From contig JBEKPE010000004.1 of the NCBI GenBank assembly GCA_049521055.1, positions 3,289-67,288 of the forward strand: DNA of 64,000 nucleotides, given 5' to 3'. Below the pieces are notes generated by a model. That model did not search any database and had not been told where the DNA came from. It saw nothing but the letters and a program-made list of their open reading frames with translations. Numbering within the stretch: position 1 is the first letter of the stretch; every line of letters starts with the position of its first letter. The translations under genes were made by a program, and so were the position numbers. Source of the stretch: FEN-987 sp049521055. Its GTDB lineage: Archaea > Thermoproteota > Bathyarchaeia > 40CM-2-53-6. Below are positions 7,381-16,106 of the stretch, piece after piece.

Positions 7381-9087
7381 TTATTCAAGGAGGCTTGAAT
7401 ACGCTTTTATTTCTTCTCCCTCTTGCCTGATTATAATGCTCTTCATTTGGTCTTGGTCATCCCTGCTAGGATAATCATCGCGATAATGACTCCCTCTACT
7501 TTCCCGTCTGAGCAAAGCTGCAGTGGTCAAGATTTGCCCCACATCCAGCATGTTCCGGATCTCTAGTGCATGAACCAGTTCTCCCTCATTTTGTATACAA
7601 AGATCAAGTAAATGATGCTTCATGATACGTTCCAATTCCATCTTACATTCATTCAGGCCTCTTTCGTTTCGGACGACCAAAACATTTCTCCACATGACTT
7701 CCTGTATCGCTTTTTCTGTTTTTGTGACGTCTATTCCTGCTTTAGCTTCTCTAATTCTTGCAAGCCGTTCGTATTCTTCGCTACCATCTGCGGTTATCTG
7801 ATCATTGATGGTCAGTGCTCTCTTTGCAGCAAATTCTCCAGCTCTTGCCCCAAACACCTGGCAATTTGCTAACATGTTTCCTCCAAGCCTATCAGCTCCA
7901 TGCATCCCTCCCGTGACTTCGCCTGCCGCGTACAGACCCGGCAACGTAGTTTCAGCTTTCTCGTTAATCCTAATTCCGCCGTTGAAAGCATGAGCAAAGA
8001 GGGCCACCTCGAGCAAATCGGTCATCGGATCAATACCGCGCGTGCGGAGCCATTCCAGCCACAACTGATGGCGCTCGCGCATTTTAGATTCAGCGATGTT
8101 TCTGAGATCCACGTATACGCCTCCATTTCTTGTACCTCGGCCTTCCTTTATTTCATTAAACATCGCTATGTCAATGTACTTCGATTCGTCACTGGTACTG
8201 AACGGCCAATGCAAGGCCCTCAAGCTAAGACACCTATTCAGGTTTACATCACGGGGCATATACTTCTCGAGAAAGCTTTCACCATCTACATTATACACAC
8301 GTGGACGTAATGGCCAAACCTGATTTGTGAATAAAAGTGGGCGAGTTTCATCGGAGCGAACTATGCCCATTCCTATTTGAAGAAACTCCATGTTTACCAA
8401 CTCCACACCTGCTCTAAAGGCGATTGCATAACCATCCCCTGTTATGCTTGGAGGATCAAAATTCAATCGATACAACATTCCAGCCCCACCAGTTGCCAAT
8501 ATAGTCGACTTCGCAATGAAGACGATGAAGTCGCCTTTTTTGCTGATTCCCGTCGCCCCAGCACAAGCATTATTTTGAGTCAGAAGGTTCGTTATCATCA
8601 CATTTTCCATGACTTCGATGTCTCTTCGTTCAATTTCCTTCTTGAGCACGCTAAGAATAGAGTTTCCGTGATTCTTGGTCTCGCACATCCTAGGACGAGA
8701 ACTGAAGCATCCCAATCGTTGAGCATATTTACCGTCCGACTTCTCGAACCTTGCACCCCATTTTTCCAGATCAAGGAGTCTTCTAGGGGCTTCATAGGCT
8801 ACAATCCTAGCAAGCCTTTTGTCACACATTCCCAATCCCGCTTGCACAATGTCGGAGAAGTGCACAGCAGGATTGTCCATTGGGTCCGCATGTCCAAAAG
8901 CTGCCTGATATCCCCCAGCGTGAGAAACCGCAAAACTGGTTGCGCTGCTTTCGCTCCCACCAAAATGTCCTTTGGTGACCATTAACACATGAGCACCTCG
9001 TTCGTCTGCCTCTATGGCAGCCCTAGCCCCGGCTCCACCGCCTCCAATCACTAAGACATCTGCTTTGATGACGCTTCCACTACTCAT
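7381..9087 (-). CDS. FAD-binding dehydrogenase, succinate dehydrogenase/fumarate reductase/L-aspartate oxidase flavoprotein family
   Basis: 568 residues. N-terminal FAD motif GGGGAGARAAIEA (15-27), the SdhA-type GGMHGADRLGGNMLANC region about 390-406 that closes the FAD site, and the C-terminal helical domain with RRESRGSHYRDDYP, which in this family holds the catalytic Arg. Length suits the soluble flavoprotein group rather than the bacterial SdhA with C-terminal extension. No SdhB iron-sulfur or membrane anchor gene is nearby, so a respiratory succinate dehydrogenase is unlikely; it may be a stand-alone dehydrogenase/reductase of a dicarboxylate-like or unsaturated intermediate in the island. 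It lies between the DapA-family gene (34 bases upstream) and the SDR gene. Confident in family, not in substrate. Confidence 0.88.
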   Translation of the reverse strand: MSSGSVIKADVLVIGGGGAGARAAIEADERGAHVLMVTKGHFGGSESSATSFAVSHAGGYQAAFGHADPMDNPAVHFSDIVQAGLGMCDKRLARIVAYEAPRRLLDLEKWGARFEKSDGKYAQRLGCFSSRPRMCETKNHGNSILSVLKKEIERRDIEVMENVMITNLLTQNNACAGATGISKKGDFIVFIAKSTILATGGAGMLYRLNFDPPSITGDGYAIAFRAGVELVNMEFLQIGMGIVRSDETRPLLFTNQVWPLRPRVYNVDGESFLEKYMPRDVNLNRCLSLRALHWPFSTSDESKYIDIAMFNEIKEGRGTRNGGVYVDLRNIAESKMRERHQLWLEWLRTRGIDPMTDLLEVALFAHAFNGGIRINEKAETTLPGLYAAGEVTGGMHGADRLGGNMLANCQVFGARAGEFAAKRALTINDQITADGSEEYERLARIREAKAGIDVTKTEKAIQEVMWRNVLVVRNERGLNECKMELERIMKHHLLDLCIQNEGELVHALEIRNMLDVGQILTTAALLRRESRGSHYRDDYPSRDDQDQMKSIIIRQEGEEIKAYSSLLE

Positions 9088-9120
9088 TTGCGTGCCCCAC
9101 AGAGAAGGCTTGAATGAGGA

Positions 9121-10035
9121 CTAGTTTACAAGCGCTAGATGTTTCAGAGTTCTCCTTACTTGCGCCCTACGAATATCATCAATTCCGATTAGCGGGTTCC
9201 TTACTGTGCTAGTTGAAATCACTCCCAACATAACCAGAGCCTCTTTGCAACATGGAATGTAATTTGGCTCGCAAAGCGCGACGTTGATGAAAGGCAATAT
9301 CTTATAGAAGACATCCCATGCTTCATCGATCCGCCCTTGCATGAATTTTTCGTATAAATCCACAAAATGACCCGGCAGAACCGCCGGTGCTGCCACCGTA
9401 AAACCCGCGGCTCCTCTCTCCAAGAACTGCATTGCAAGAACTTCCTCTCCACAGAAGATCGTTAACTTGTCACCGGCGAGCTTCCGCACATCAGCGACCT
9501 TTAGAGGATCTGAAAGACTTATTTTGAGGTATTCCACGTATTTTTCTTTGAACAATCTCGCTATAGTGGAGGCCTCCAGGGTTACTCCGGTAGCAGTCGG
9601 GTTATCGTATAGAATAATCGGTATCTTTACTGACTGCGCAATTTTGCCAAAGAAACCCAATAATTCTTCCTCTCCCACTCGACTAAATCCACCTTTGAAA
9701 TAATACGGAGCGCTGATCAACAAGGCAGCTGCTCCCGCTTTCTCTGCATGAGTAGCAATATCAATCGCCACCTTTGGACTCGTATGACTTGCGCATCCGA
9801 TCACTGGAACTTTTCCCTTAACACGGTCAATTACAATCTCGAGTCCTCTTTTTCGCTCTTCGGTACTAAGCGACGGAGACTCACTCGAGCTTCCGCCATA
9901 CAAGACCCCATGTACACGATTTGTTAGCAGGAAATCCGTATGTTTTTCCAGGCTTTGCACATCGACTTCTTCAGTGGCGTTGAACGGCGTCAACATAATC
10001 GGTATGACGCCGTGAAGTTTTCCTGTTTTGTTCAT
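9121..10035 (-). CDS. DapA/NAL-family aldolase or deaminase (class I Schiff-base enzyme)
   Basis: 304 residues, the standard length of the dihydrodipicolinate synthase/N-acetylneuraminate lyase superfamily. Schiff-base Lys is K171 (YLKISLSD), the catalytic Tyr is Y143 (ILYDNP), and the phosphate/carboxylate-binding loop reads GGSSSE (47-52) in place of the GTTGE of true DapA. The latter change argues against lysine biosynthesis and for a catabolic member: 2-keto-3-deoxy-sugar-acid aldolase, or the deaminase of pyrroline-4-hydroxy-2-carboxylate used in hydroxyproline breakdown. It lies in the operon between the solute-binding protein and the flavoprotein. In line with regions 1 and 2, a hydroxyproline-type deaminase is attractive but unproven. 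Confidence 0.85.
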   Translation of the reverse strand: MNKTGKLHGVIPIMLTPFNATEEVDVQSLEKHTDFLLTNRVHGVLYGGSSSESPSLSTEERKRGLEIVIDRVKGKVPVIGCASHTSPKVAIDIATHAEKAGAAALLISAPYYFKGGFSRVGEEELLGFFGKIAQSVKIPIILYDNPTATGVTLEASTIARLFKEKYVEYLKISLSDPLKVADVRKLAGDKLTIFCGEEVLAMQFLERGAAGFTVAAPAVLPGHFVDLYEKFMQGRIDEAWDVFYKILPFINVALCEPNYIPCCKEALVMLGVISTSTVRNPLIGIDDIRRAQVRRTLKHLALVN

Positions 10036-10091
10036 GTTAACGCCAGCCCTAACTAATTGGCGAATCTGTTAGTTAACGCGAGTCTTTTTGA

Positions 10092-11450
10092 TCAGGTTTG
10101 CGTTGTGGTGGTGGAGGTCGATTCTCCTTCAATTAGTGCTGCGGCGAATTGGTTAGCCATTTGTTGTGCTGTAATCTGCCCTGCCAGCGCCTCATCAAAG
10201 AGGGTTACTCCAGTTGTGCCTGCAATTCCTCCCCATGACGGGTACGGACTAATGTTGTACGGAACTAGCCCAAGGAATGATGAGGAATAAGCGAACGCGG
10301 CCATGTGGAGATCGGCAGAAAACACTGGAAGAGCGGCAACACTCTCGCGCGGTGGAACCTGAACGATCTTTTGGTTCCATAGACTCATAGCCCAATCCGA
10401 CGCCATGAATTGAATGAGCTTCCATGCTGCATCCTGGTGCGTACTGCCGCTCATAAGGCCAAGGAGGTATTCGCCCATGTACGAGACTCTCTTCCCTGTT
10501 GGCCCTATGGGAATAGGTGCCGTGCCCCATGTAGGATTAGTCGCGGTCCCATTACCCGGATTATAGCCATTCTGATCTTGTACCCCGGCGCAATTGTGAA
10601 TGTACATCGACGTTACCCCTCTGCCAAAGTCTGCGCTCATCTGTGCCCAACCGTCGCTTGGGGCACTTGGTGGACATACTTTGTACTTAGTGCACAAGTC
10701 AACGTACCATTGTAATCCTTGGACTGCTTGCGTGCTGTTGACTACGACTTGACCACTCGAATTTACAACATCGCCCCCGAAAGCATACATAAAGGTCGTA
10801 GCATACTCGACGGAACCCGCGCCAGAGCCTCTCATTCCGAAACCATATTGTTGCGTCCCGTTCACTACGCGGGTTAAAGCCAACGCGTCCCGTAGGAAGT
10901 CATCAGTTGTCCAGTTACCATTTGGCAGCGGAAGTCCAAGCTCCTTGAATCGATCAATTCTATAGTAAACGCCATCGTTATACATCGTAAATGGGACACC
11001 CACTATCTTTCCATCCCTAGTAGCCGGTTCGAGAGCGATATGATTGAAATCATTGAAAACTGTTATTCGCTGCGTTAAGTCCGATAAGGCACCCATGCCG
11101 TAAAGCGTTCCAACTAAGTAATCAGGCATAAAGAATACGTCTGGAACAGTACCGGACGTAACAGCTTGTATTATCTTCGTACTTTCGAGGGTCTGAGGAT
11201 AGGACACTAGGTTTACTTGGATGCCTGGGTTCTGCGCGGTAAAATTGTTGAATATCTCTTGAAACGTGTTAACCCTTAGCTGATCATAGAGGGTCCAGAA
11301 AGTTAGCGTAACAAGCGGTTGTGAAGTACTCTCTGTGACACTAGTTGTCGGTCCTGATTGTGAAGTGTTCTGTTGGACATACCATGCAACAGCACCCACC
11401 ATCAGAGCAACGATCACGACTGCGGCGATTATCTTGACTTTATTATCCAT
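10092..11450 (-). CDS. ABC transporter extracellular solute-binding protein (CUT1/MalE-like)
   Basis: 452 residues. One N-terminal hydrophobic segment (residues about 5-25, KIIAAVVIVALMVGAVAWYV) followed by a Thr/Ser-rich linker is typical of archaeal membrane-anchored binding proteins. The mature part shows the cluster-B signature LTFWTLYDQLRVNTFQEI and IIQAVTSGTVPDVFFMPDY, plus GKIVGVPFTMYNDGVYY, as in maltose/glycerol-3-phosphate binding proteins. The C-terminus ends in a Ser/Thr-rich tail. It lies 226 bases downstream of the small AcnX subunit and probably works with the two permeases at 13775-15518 and the ATPase at 4027. The ligand is unknown; CUT1 systems usually carry oligosaccharides or glycerol derivatives, but related systems import other small molecules. 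Confidence 0.9.
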   Translation of the reverse strand: MDNKVKIIAAVVIVALMVGAVAWYVQQNTSQSGPTTSVTESTSQPLVTLTFWTLYDQLRVNTFQEIFNNFTAQNPGIQVNLVSYPQTLESTKIIQAVTSGTVPDVFFMPDYLVGTLYGMGALSDLTQRITVFNDFNHIALEPATRDGKIVGVPFTMYNDGVYYRIDRFKELGLPLPNGNWTTDDFLRDALALTRVVNGTQQYGFGMRGSGAGSVEYATTFMYAFGGDVVNSSGQVVVNSTQAVQGLQWYVDLCTKYKVCPPSAPSDGWAQMSADFGRGVTSMYIHNCAGVQDQNGYNPGNGTATNPTWGTAPIPIGPTGKRVSYMGEYLLGLMSGSTHQDAAWKLIQFMASDWAMSLWNQKIVQVPPRESVAALPVFSADLHMAAFAYSSSFLGLVPYNISPYPSWGGIAGTTGVTLFDEALAGQITAQQMANQFAAALIEGESTSTTTTQT

Positions 11451-11675
11451 TAAAAATCGAGCCGTAACCGACTCAAACGTATTTAAACGTGGTTCGTGGA
11501 TTCACCCTTTGAAAAAGTCCGATGGATACGGCTGAGAAGAGACCTGGGTAATACCATTGAAGACCAGATGAAATAACTGCTTAATCCACTCCCATCGTTT
11601 GCTAATACTGTATTTACGGTGTCGGTAACGGGTCTCAATTTCAACGATTTTCATCCTTGGAAGAGTACAGCCATT

Positions 11676-12131
11676 CTAACCTGCAGTTTTCCTAATCTTG
11701 GTGACAATTTTGATAATTCCCAGATTTCCATCTACGTAGACGTGATCGCCAGTCATTGTTTCCTTAAAGATTTCCGCATCTACGTTATCGACTAGCGGGA
11801 TCTGCACATTGTAGAATTTCTTAGCGAGAACGGGCCCGGCCACAAGTACGGGATCAGAGTTCATAGCAACAATTGCAGCGGGGCCTCGTTTGTTTCTCAC
11901 TGCTTCGAGAAAGATCCCTGATCCTCCAGTAGATCCTCTGAAGTTGCGAATAATGAGGACTTTGTTGGTTATGTTCATGCCTTTGATTTTTTGTCTTGCA
12001 TCCTGCACATCTCCTGATATAGGGTCAATGTCACCCACTAATCCCAAAGCCTGGTCAAACACTAATGCTTCGCCCTCGGCGATACCGCCAATCAATGCTC
12101 TTCCCCTAAAGGTCTTGTAAGGCACGCTCAC
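11676..12131 (-). CDS. Aconitase X small subunit (DUF126 family)
   Basis: 151 residues. The family marks are GIAEGEALVFDQALG near the N-terminus, the DP..GDV..A stretch around residue 36, NKVLIIRNFRGSTGGSG (about 56-72, including the active-site Ser/Gly loop) and PLVDNVDAEIF. Aconitase-X enzymes are Fe-S dehydratases with a small and a large part; in archaea the split pair is best known as mevalonate-5-phosphate dehydratase of the modified mevalonate pathway, and in bacteria the family includes cis-3-hydroxy-L-proline dehydratase. The gene starts 7 bases after the large subunit. The catabolic neighbours favour a dehydratase for an imported hydroxy acid or hydroxyproline; the isoprenoid role is the alternative. 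Confidence 0.88.
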   Translation of the reverse strand: MSVPYKTFRGRALIGGIAEGEALVFDQALGLVGDIDPISGDVQDARQKIKGMNITNKVLIIRNFRGSTGGSGIFLEAVRNKRGPAAIVAMNSDPVLVAGPVLAKKFYNVQIPLVDNVDAEIFKETMTGDHVYVDGNLGIIKIVTKIRKTAG

Positions 12132-12138
12132 AGACCTC

Positions 12139-13374
12139 TTATTCCACTCTCCCAGTTATTGCCGCTTTGATGCATTCGCTTGTACTCGCATAAATGACGT
12201 TCGTCTTGCATGACATCGGCGAATAATGCGCCATCTTTGCAGAGTTAGTTACCATGGTTTTGAATCCGCATAGGTACGTAGGAATAGTTAAGCAGCAACT
12301 ATCAGTCATTATCTTCACACCTGACTCTCTCAGTATGCTGGCATAGCCCATCTTCTCTGCCAGGGCGTTCACGATCCTATTCGTGCTAACCCAAAATTTC
12401 ACGCCGTCGTGAACTTTCTCGCCCTTCAATAAAGCAGCCAGTTCACCTATTTCACTTATTGTGCTGTGAGGGCAACCTATGTTAACGAAATCTATATCGC
12501 ATCCTCCTATGATGGTTGAGAGTTTCTCCTTTGTATCTTTCAAATCCTCTGGCCCCAACTCCAACTTGTCCTCAGGCTCTTCTTCGCCGAAAGCTTCCTG
12601 TAAGGTTCTGGCTTCCGGCGTCACTCCGACAACATGGTATAATGCTGCCGCACCAGAAGAGGCCATTGCAGCGCCGAACGACACCAACTGGCTATTCTTT
12701 ACACTCTTAGGAATTCCTTGGATGACTGGTATTCCCTTGATTACGTCTTCTCCGATTCTGTATCCTAACAGCGGATAATCTTCATCAGACAATTGCTTGA
12801 ACCCTTTAACATTGACCAGCACATTGCCACGTCTATTTTCAGCTAGATGAAGGCCAAATTCTGGAACTAGTCCAACGATTGCAGCGCACAAGTCCACATA
12901 ACTGGCGTATCTATTTGTTCTAGCGCCTATTACTGAGTTCGCATATATTACACAGTTTGACTCGGCCCAAGCAATTTGTTGACCAAACCTTGGAACATTA
13001 ATGTGATAATAGGGGGTGCAGGTCCATATGGGAATGGCCCCGATCTTTTCCAACGCTCTCGCCAATCTCAACTGTTTATCTGCCCAACTGTCAGGCACAC
13101 CAAACTCAGTCCAGTGGTCGAGTGGACTCGCTCCTGTGACTATACTCGTTGGAATTCTTACGCTCGCGCCCTCTTCTGCAAGTTTTTCACAAATTTCGAC
13201 TCCTGCATCGTACGTCAAACGATAAGATCCGCATACAATATTGGCACTTTCAACCTTAATCATCTTATTCGCATTATAAGCTACTCCAAGATCAACCAGG
13301 ATCTCCATCGCAAGCCTAGTTGCTTCTCCATACTTCCCCTTTAACATCATTTCTTCTTCGTTATTTAGATACAA
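12139..13374 (-). CDS. Aconitase X large subunit (DUF521 family) dehydratase
   Basis: 411 residues, normal for the family. Recognisable stretches are MYLNNEEEMMLKGKYG at the N-terminus, WTCTPYYHINVPRFG, WAESNCVIYANSVIGARTN, the Cys-containing IGCPHSTISEI, TDSCC and TNSAKMAHYSP near the C-terminus. The conserved cysteines (in ESNCVIYANS, GCPH and CKTNVIY) are the expected Fe-S cluster ligands and the fold is a reduced aconitase. With the small subunit it should dehydrate a hydroxy acid: mevalonate 5-phosphate, cis-3-hydroxy-L-proline, or a relative. Position in an importer/lyase/flavoprotein operon points to catabolism. Start ATG is well placed downstream of a TATA-like TTATTAAT (about 13423-13431), suggesting its own promoter. 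Confidence 0.88.
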   Translation of the reverse strand: MYLNNEEEMMLKGKYGEATRLAMEILVDLGVAYNANKMIKVESANIVCGSYRLTYDAGVEICEKLAEEGASVRIPTSIVTGASPLDHWTEFGVPDSWADKQLRLARALEKIGAIPIWTCTPYYHINVPRFGQQIAWAESNCVIYANSVIGARTNRYASYVDLCAAIVGLVPEFGLHLAENRRGNVLVNVKGFKQLSDEDYPLLGYRIGEDVIKGIPVIQGIPKSVKNSQLVSFGAAMASSGAAALYHVVGVTPEARTLQEAFGEEEPEDKLELGPEDLKDTKEKLSTIIGGCDIDFVNIGCPHSTISEIGELAALLKGEKVHDGVKFWVSTNRIVNALAEKMGYASILRESGVKIMTDSCCLTIPTYLCGFKTMVTNSAKMAHYSPMSCKTNVIYASTSECIKAAITGRVE

Positions 13375-13774
13375 AGGATCACTACGAAGAGCAATAATGG
13401 TTTCGCGTGAACATCTCTCGACCCATTAATAACTTCTTGTCTGCACTTAGCAATCAAAAGATCACGTCCTTAACTTCTTGACGAAGAAAACGAGAGGGCT
13501 AACGGTTCAGTAGTTGCTACTCCGCGACACCTTGCCTCAATATTATCAGGCGAAAGGGTGGGATCCAGTCAGAAGCATACCGACAAAGGAAAAACTGAGG
13601 GAGTTAGGACTGGCTGACATAGCGGAAGAGTTCTCGTCTTAACCACCATATTGCTCACCACGTATTGCCCACATCGCTTCTCAAGGTGCAGTTCAATGTC
13701 AAAACCATGCGATCCAAGATTGAACTCAATCATGGAGTAATAACTAGGTAACTCTTACCACATCTGGATTATGC
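13375..13774. other. Intergenic region between permease and aconitase X genes
   Basis: About 400 bases without a credible gene. On the minus strand a TATA-like AGTTATTAATGG (about 13422-13433) lies at a fitting distance for a start near 13400 and the AcnX ATG at 13374. This would split the minus-strand run into two transcripts, permeases first and AcnX onward second. I see no clear terminator or repeat. Confidence 0.4.
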
Positions 13775-14626
13775 CTAATGTTTCACGGCTCCTGTGACTA
13801 AACCCGAAATTAGATATTTTTGGAAGAAGGCAAAAAATACTAGGACAGGGATAAGGGAAATCATTGTTGCAGCCGTCAGGATATCCCAACGTACCCCAGT
13901 TTGCCCAAACATGTAAAGCAATCCTGCCGGTAAAGTCGTCCTGGCTTTGCTGTTGATGAATGAGACGGCAAAGAGCAATTCGCCCCAACTAGATACGAAA
14001 GCATATGCAGCACTAGCAGCTATTCCAGGAGCGGCGAGAGGTAACACGATCCTGATTAACGCGTCAAATCTCCCGCAACCATCCACCATCGCACTCTCTT
14101 CTATTTCGTATGGAATTGTTTGGAAATATCCCATTAACATCCACACCGTAAACGGGACGGTAAAAGTAAGATATGATAATATCAAGACTTGATAAGTGTT
14201 AAGCAATCCAAGATAACTCCACTGACTTAAGAGGGGAGTAATCAACAATGCGGAGGGAAACATCTGCGTGGTTAGAAGCAAAAGCGCTACAATGCCGCTC
14301 CCCGCGAACTTGCCTCTCGCAAGGCTATAGCCGGCGAACATAGAAACAAGAATTGTGATGAGAGTAGTTGATAGAGAAACTATAACGCTGTTCATAAGAA
14401 ATGTGCCAAATGGTGCCGATGGCTCACTCCATGCCTGTACATAATTGATTAGAGTGGGCTTAATCGGAAGATAAGACGATATAGGATACTCGTAGATTTC
14501 AGTATTTGGTTTCAGTGATGTCAAAAATGTCCATATCAAAGGAAAAGCAAAGAATGCCAGCAGCAATACTAACGTAGGAAGAAGAAGTGCCCATTTGATC
14601 GTATTTTCATTGAGGCGTCGTCGCAC
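13775..14626 (-). CDS. ABC transporter permease, MalG/UgpE type
   Basis: 283 residues with six predicted membrane segments: the first at about 12-33 (WALLLPTLVLLLAFFAFPLI), and others near 75-100, 110-130, 142-165, 185-210 and 250-270. The cytoplasmic EAA loop that docks on the ATPase reads EESAMVDGCGRFDALIRIVL then PLAAPG, placing it in the MalG half of CUT1 transporters. Its start overlaps within 4 bases of the MalF-type gene's stop, so they are co-translated. It should form the heterodimeric channel with that protein, energised by the ATPase at 4027 and fed by the binding protein at 10092. Confidence 0.92.
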   Translation of the reverse strand: MRRRLNENTIKWALLLPTLVLLLAFFAFPLIWTFLTSLKPNTEIYEYPISSYLPIKPTLINYVQAWSEPSAPFGTFLMNSVIVSLSTTLITILVSMFAGYSLARGKFAGSGIVALLLLTTQMFPSALLITPLLSQWSYLGLLNTYQVLILSYLTFTVPFTVWMLMGYFQTIPYEIEESAMVDGCGRFDALIRIVLPLAAPGIAASAAYAFVSSWGELLFAVSFINSKARTTLPAGLLYMFGQTGVRWDILTAATMISLIPVLVFFAFFQKYLISGLVTGAVKH

Positions 14627-14630
14627 GAGT

Positions 14631-15518
14631 TCACTCGCCCCCAGGTTTTACTCCCTTAAGCATTTTGTAGTACACTATGGTGAACCCTAATACTAGGATA
14701 AGTGTGAAAACTGACAGGGTGGCTGCATATCCGAAGTTAAAGAGTTCATAAGCCGTGATCAGTACGTAAGAAGCAAGTATCTGAGTAGAGTTCGCTGGTC
14801 CACCGTTTGTCATAATAAATATTAGATCTGGATAATTAAACGTCCAAATTATACGGATTACAGTTGAAATGATTATTGTGGGCTTAAGCGTAGGAATAGT
14901 GATGTGGATGAACCTTCCCCACATAGACGCACCATCCACGCGAGCAGCTTCATACAATACGTTAGGGATAGCCTGAAGTCCAGCCAACAAGATTATGATA
15001 AAGAACGGGGCACCCCTCCATAAATTAGCAAGAATAATTGACAACAGCGCTGTTGATGTATCACTTAACCACGGAATGGCGTGATGTATCAGTCCCGTTT
15101 TCATGAGCAAATCATCTATCAAGCCGAAATTTGGATCGAGAAGCCAACCCCATATTATTCCGACAACAGCACCGGGTATCGCCCACGGGAGGATCACTAC
15201 AGATCTAACAAGTCCTCTCCCTCTGAACTTCTCGTTCAGGACTAAAGCCCCTATAAATCCCAAGATGAATTGAGAAAATACGGATAGAACCACCCAGATA
15301 AGCGTATTCTGCAACGCAACCCAAAAAACCGGATCTGTGAATAACTGCTGATAATTAGCTAAACCTATGTAATGTACCTCATTGGGTAGATACAATATGT
15401 TTTGTTGAAAACTCATATTAATGGCTCTCAAAATCGGTACATAAACAGTCGACGCTAAGCAAAGCACGGCAGGCAGTAGATAGAGATAATCGGATATATC
15501 CTTCGTTTTATGGGGCAT
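14631..15518 (-). CDS. ABC transporter permease, MalF/UgpA type
   Basis: 295 residues, about six membrane helices; first near residues 10-30 (YLLPAVLCLASTVYVPILRA). The EAA loop reads YEAARVDGASMWGRFIHITI with PTLKP following, the MalF-type signature. The large periplasmic loop of E. coli MalF is absent, as in UgpA/MsmF-like members. It is the first gene of the minus-strand permease pair, with an A/T-rich TATA-like stretch (about 15550-15570: ACATAAAATATTTTC) upstream. It pairs with the following permease. The substrate is not visible from sequence. Confidence 0.92.
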   Translation of the reverse strand: MPHKTKDISDYLYLLPAVLCLASTVYVPILRAINMSFQQNILYLPNEVHYIGLANYQQLFTDPVFWVALQNTLIWVVLSVFSQFILGFIGALVLNEKFRGRGLVRSVVILPWAIPGAVVGIIWGWLLDPNFGLIDDLLMKTGLIHHAIPWLSDTSTALLSIILANLWRGAPFFIIILLAGLQAIPNVLYEAARVDGASMWGRFIHITIPTLKPTIIISTVIRIIWTFNYPDLIFIMTNGGPANSTQILASYVLITAYELFNFGYAATLSVFTLILVLGFTIVYYKMLKGVKPGGE

Positions 15519-16106
15519 GAATGATCACAAGTTCGAGATATCCCCCATTATTACACATAAAATATTTTCTTTAATCAGCCGAGACGCGCCCTACTTCGAA
15601 CAGAGTCGCTTGCAATACGGCAGACGAAACAGCAACGGCACTTAGCAATCTTCGAAAACGAAACTGGTGGAGTTTGAGCGCTCTCCCGCCCGAGGTCGCA
15701 GGCACAGATCTCGATCATTATGCCTTTGAAGTATGAGGAATTGTCCGAGAACAACAAGCTGGCACCTCCAGTCAAAGATATTCTAATCTTTGGACCTACA
15801 GTATGCGGTAAAAGATGCGCGCGCAATCGCAAAATCCATTAGCGTTTCCTTCATACACCGGTCTGGAACAGATCGACACACGAAGCTTTCGGTGAAAGCG
15901 CGGCACATGCACGTGAGATGTTTCTTGAAGCAGAGAAAAACACTTGGACACACTAGATACTATAGATGAGAAGTTCAGGTAGTTGGATGTCTTGTTCCAA
16001 GGAGCGGTGGGGGACCGCCGCATCAGAGGCCGGAAGCTTTGAAGATGTAGTAGTTCAGTATGAATAAACGTAAGAAGCACATTCTTTGCGGATAGGTCGT
16101 GACTTT
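15519..16106. other. Divergent intergenic region
   Basis: About 590 bases between the permease operon (minus) and the aldo-keto reductase (plus). Several short open frames exist on the minus strand but show no protein family features and are rich in Arg/Ser/Cys as random frames are. It probably holds the promoters for both directions; I see A/T-rich DNA at 15550-15570 and nothing else recognisable. Confidence 0.4.

Noticed and set aside
8377..8985. A 202-codon plus-strand frame inside the FAD-binding dehydrogenase gene
   Set aside because: It runs antisense to a well-supported enzyme gene and its translation has no family features; a shadow of the real gene.
7381..9087. Respiratory succinate dehydrogenase flavoprotein
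   Set aside because: No iron-sulfur or membrane-anchor subunit genes are adjacent, and the operon context is catabolic.
9121..10035. Lysine-biosynthetic DapA
   Set aside because: The GTTGE loop is changed to GGSSSE and the neighbours are catabolic and transport genes, so a different reaction is more likely.
15575..16080. Two short minus-strand frames in the region upstream of the aldo-keto reductase
   Set aside because: Arg/Ser/Cys-rich random-looking translations with no ribosome site or motif.
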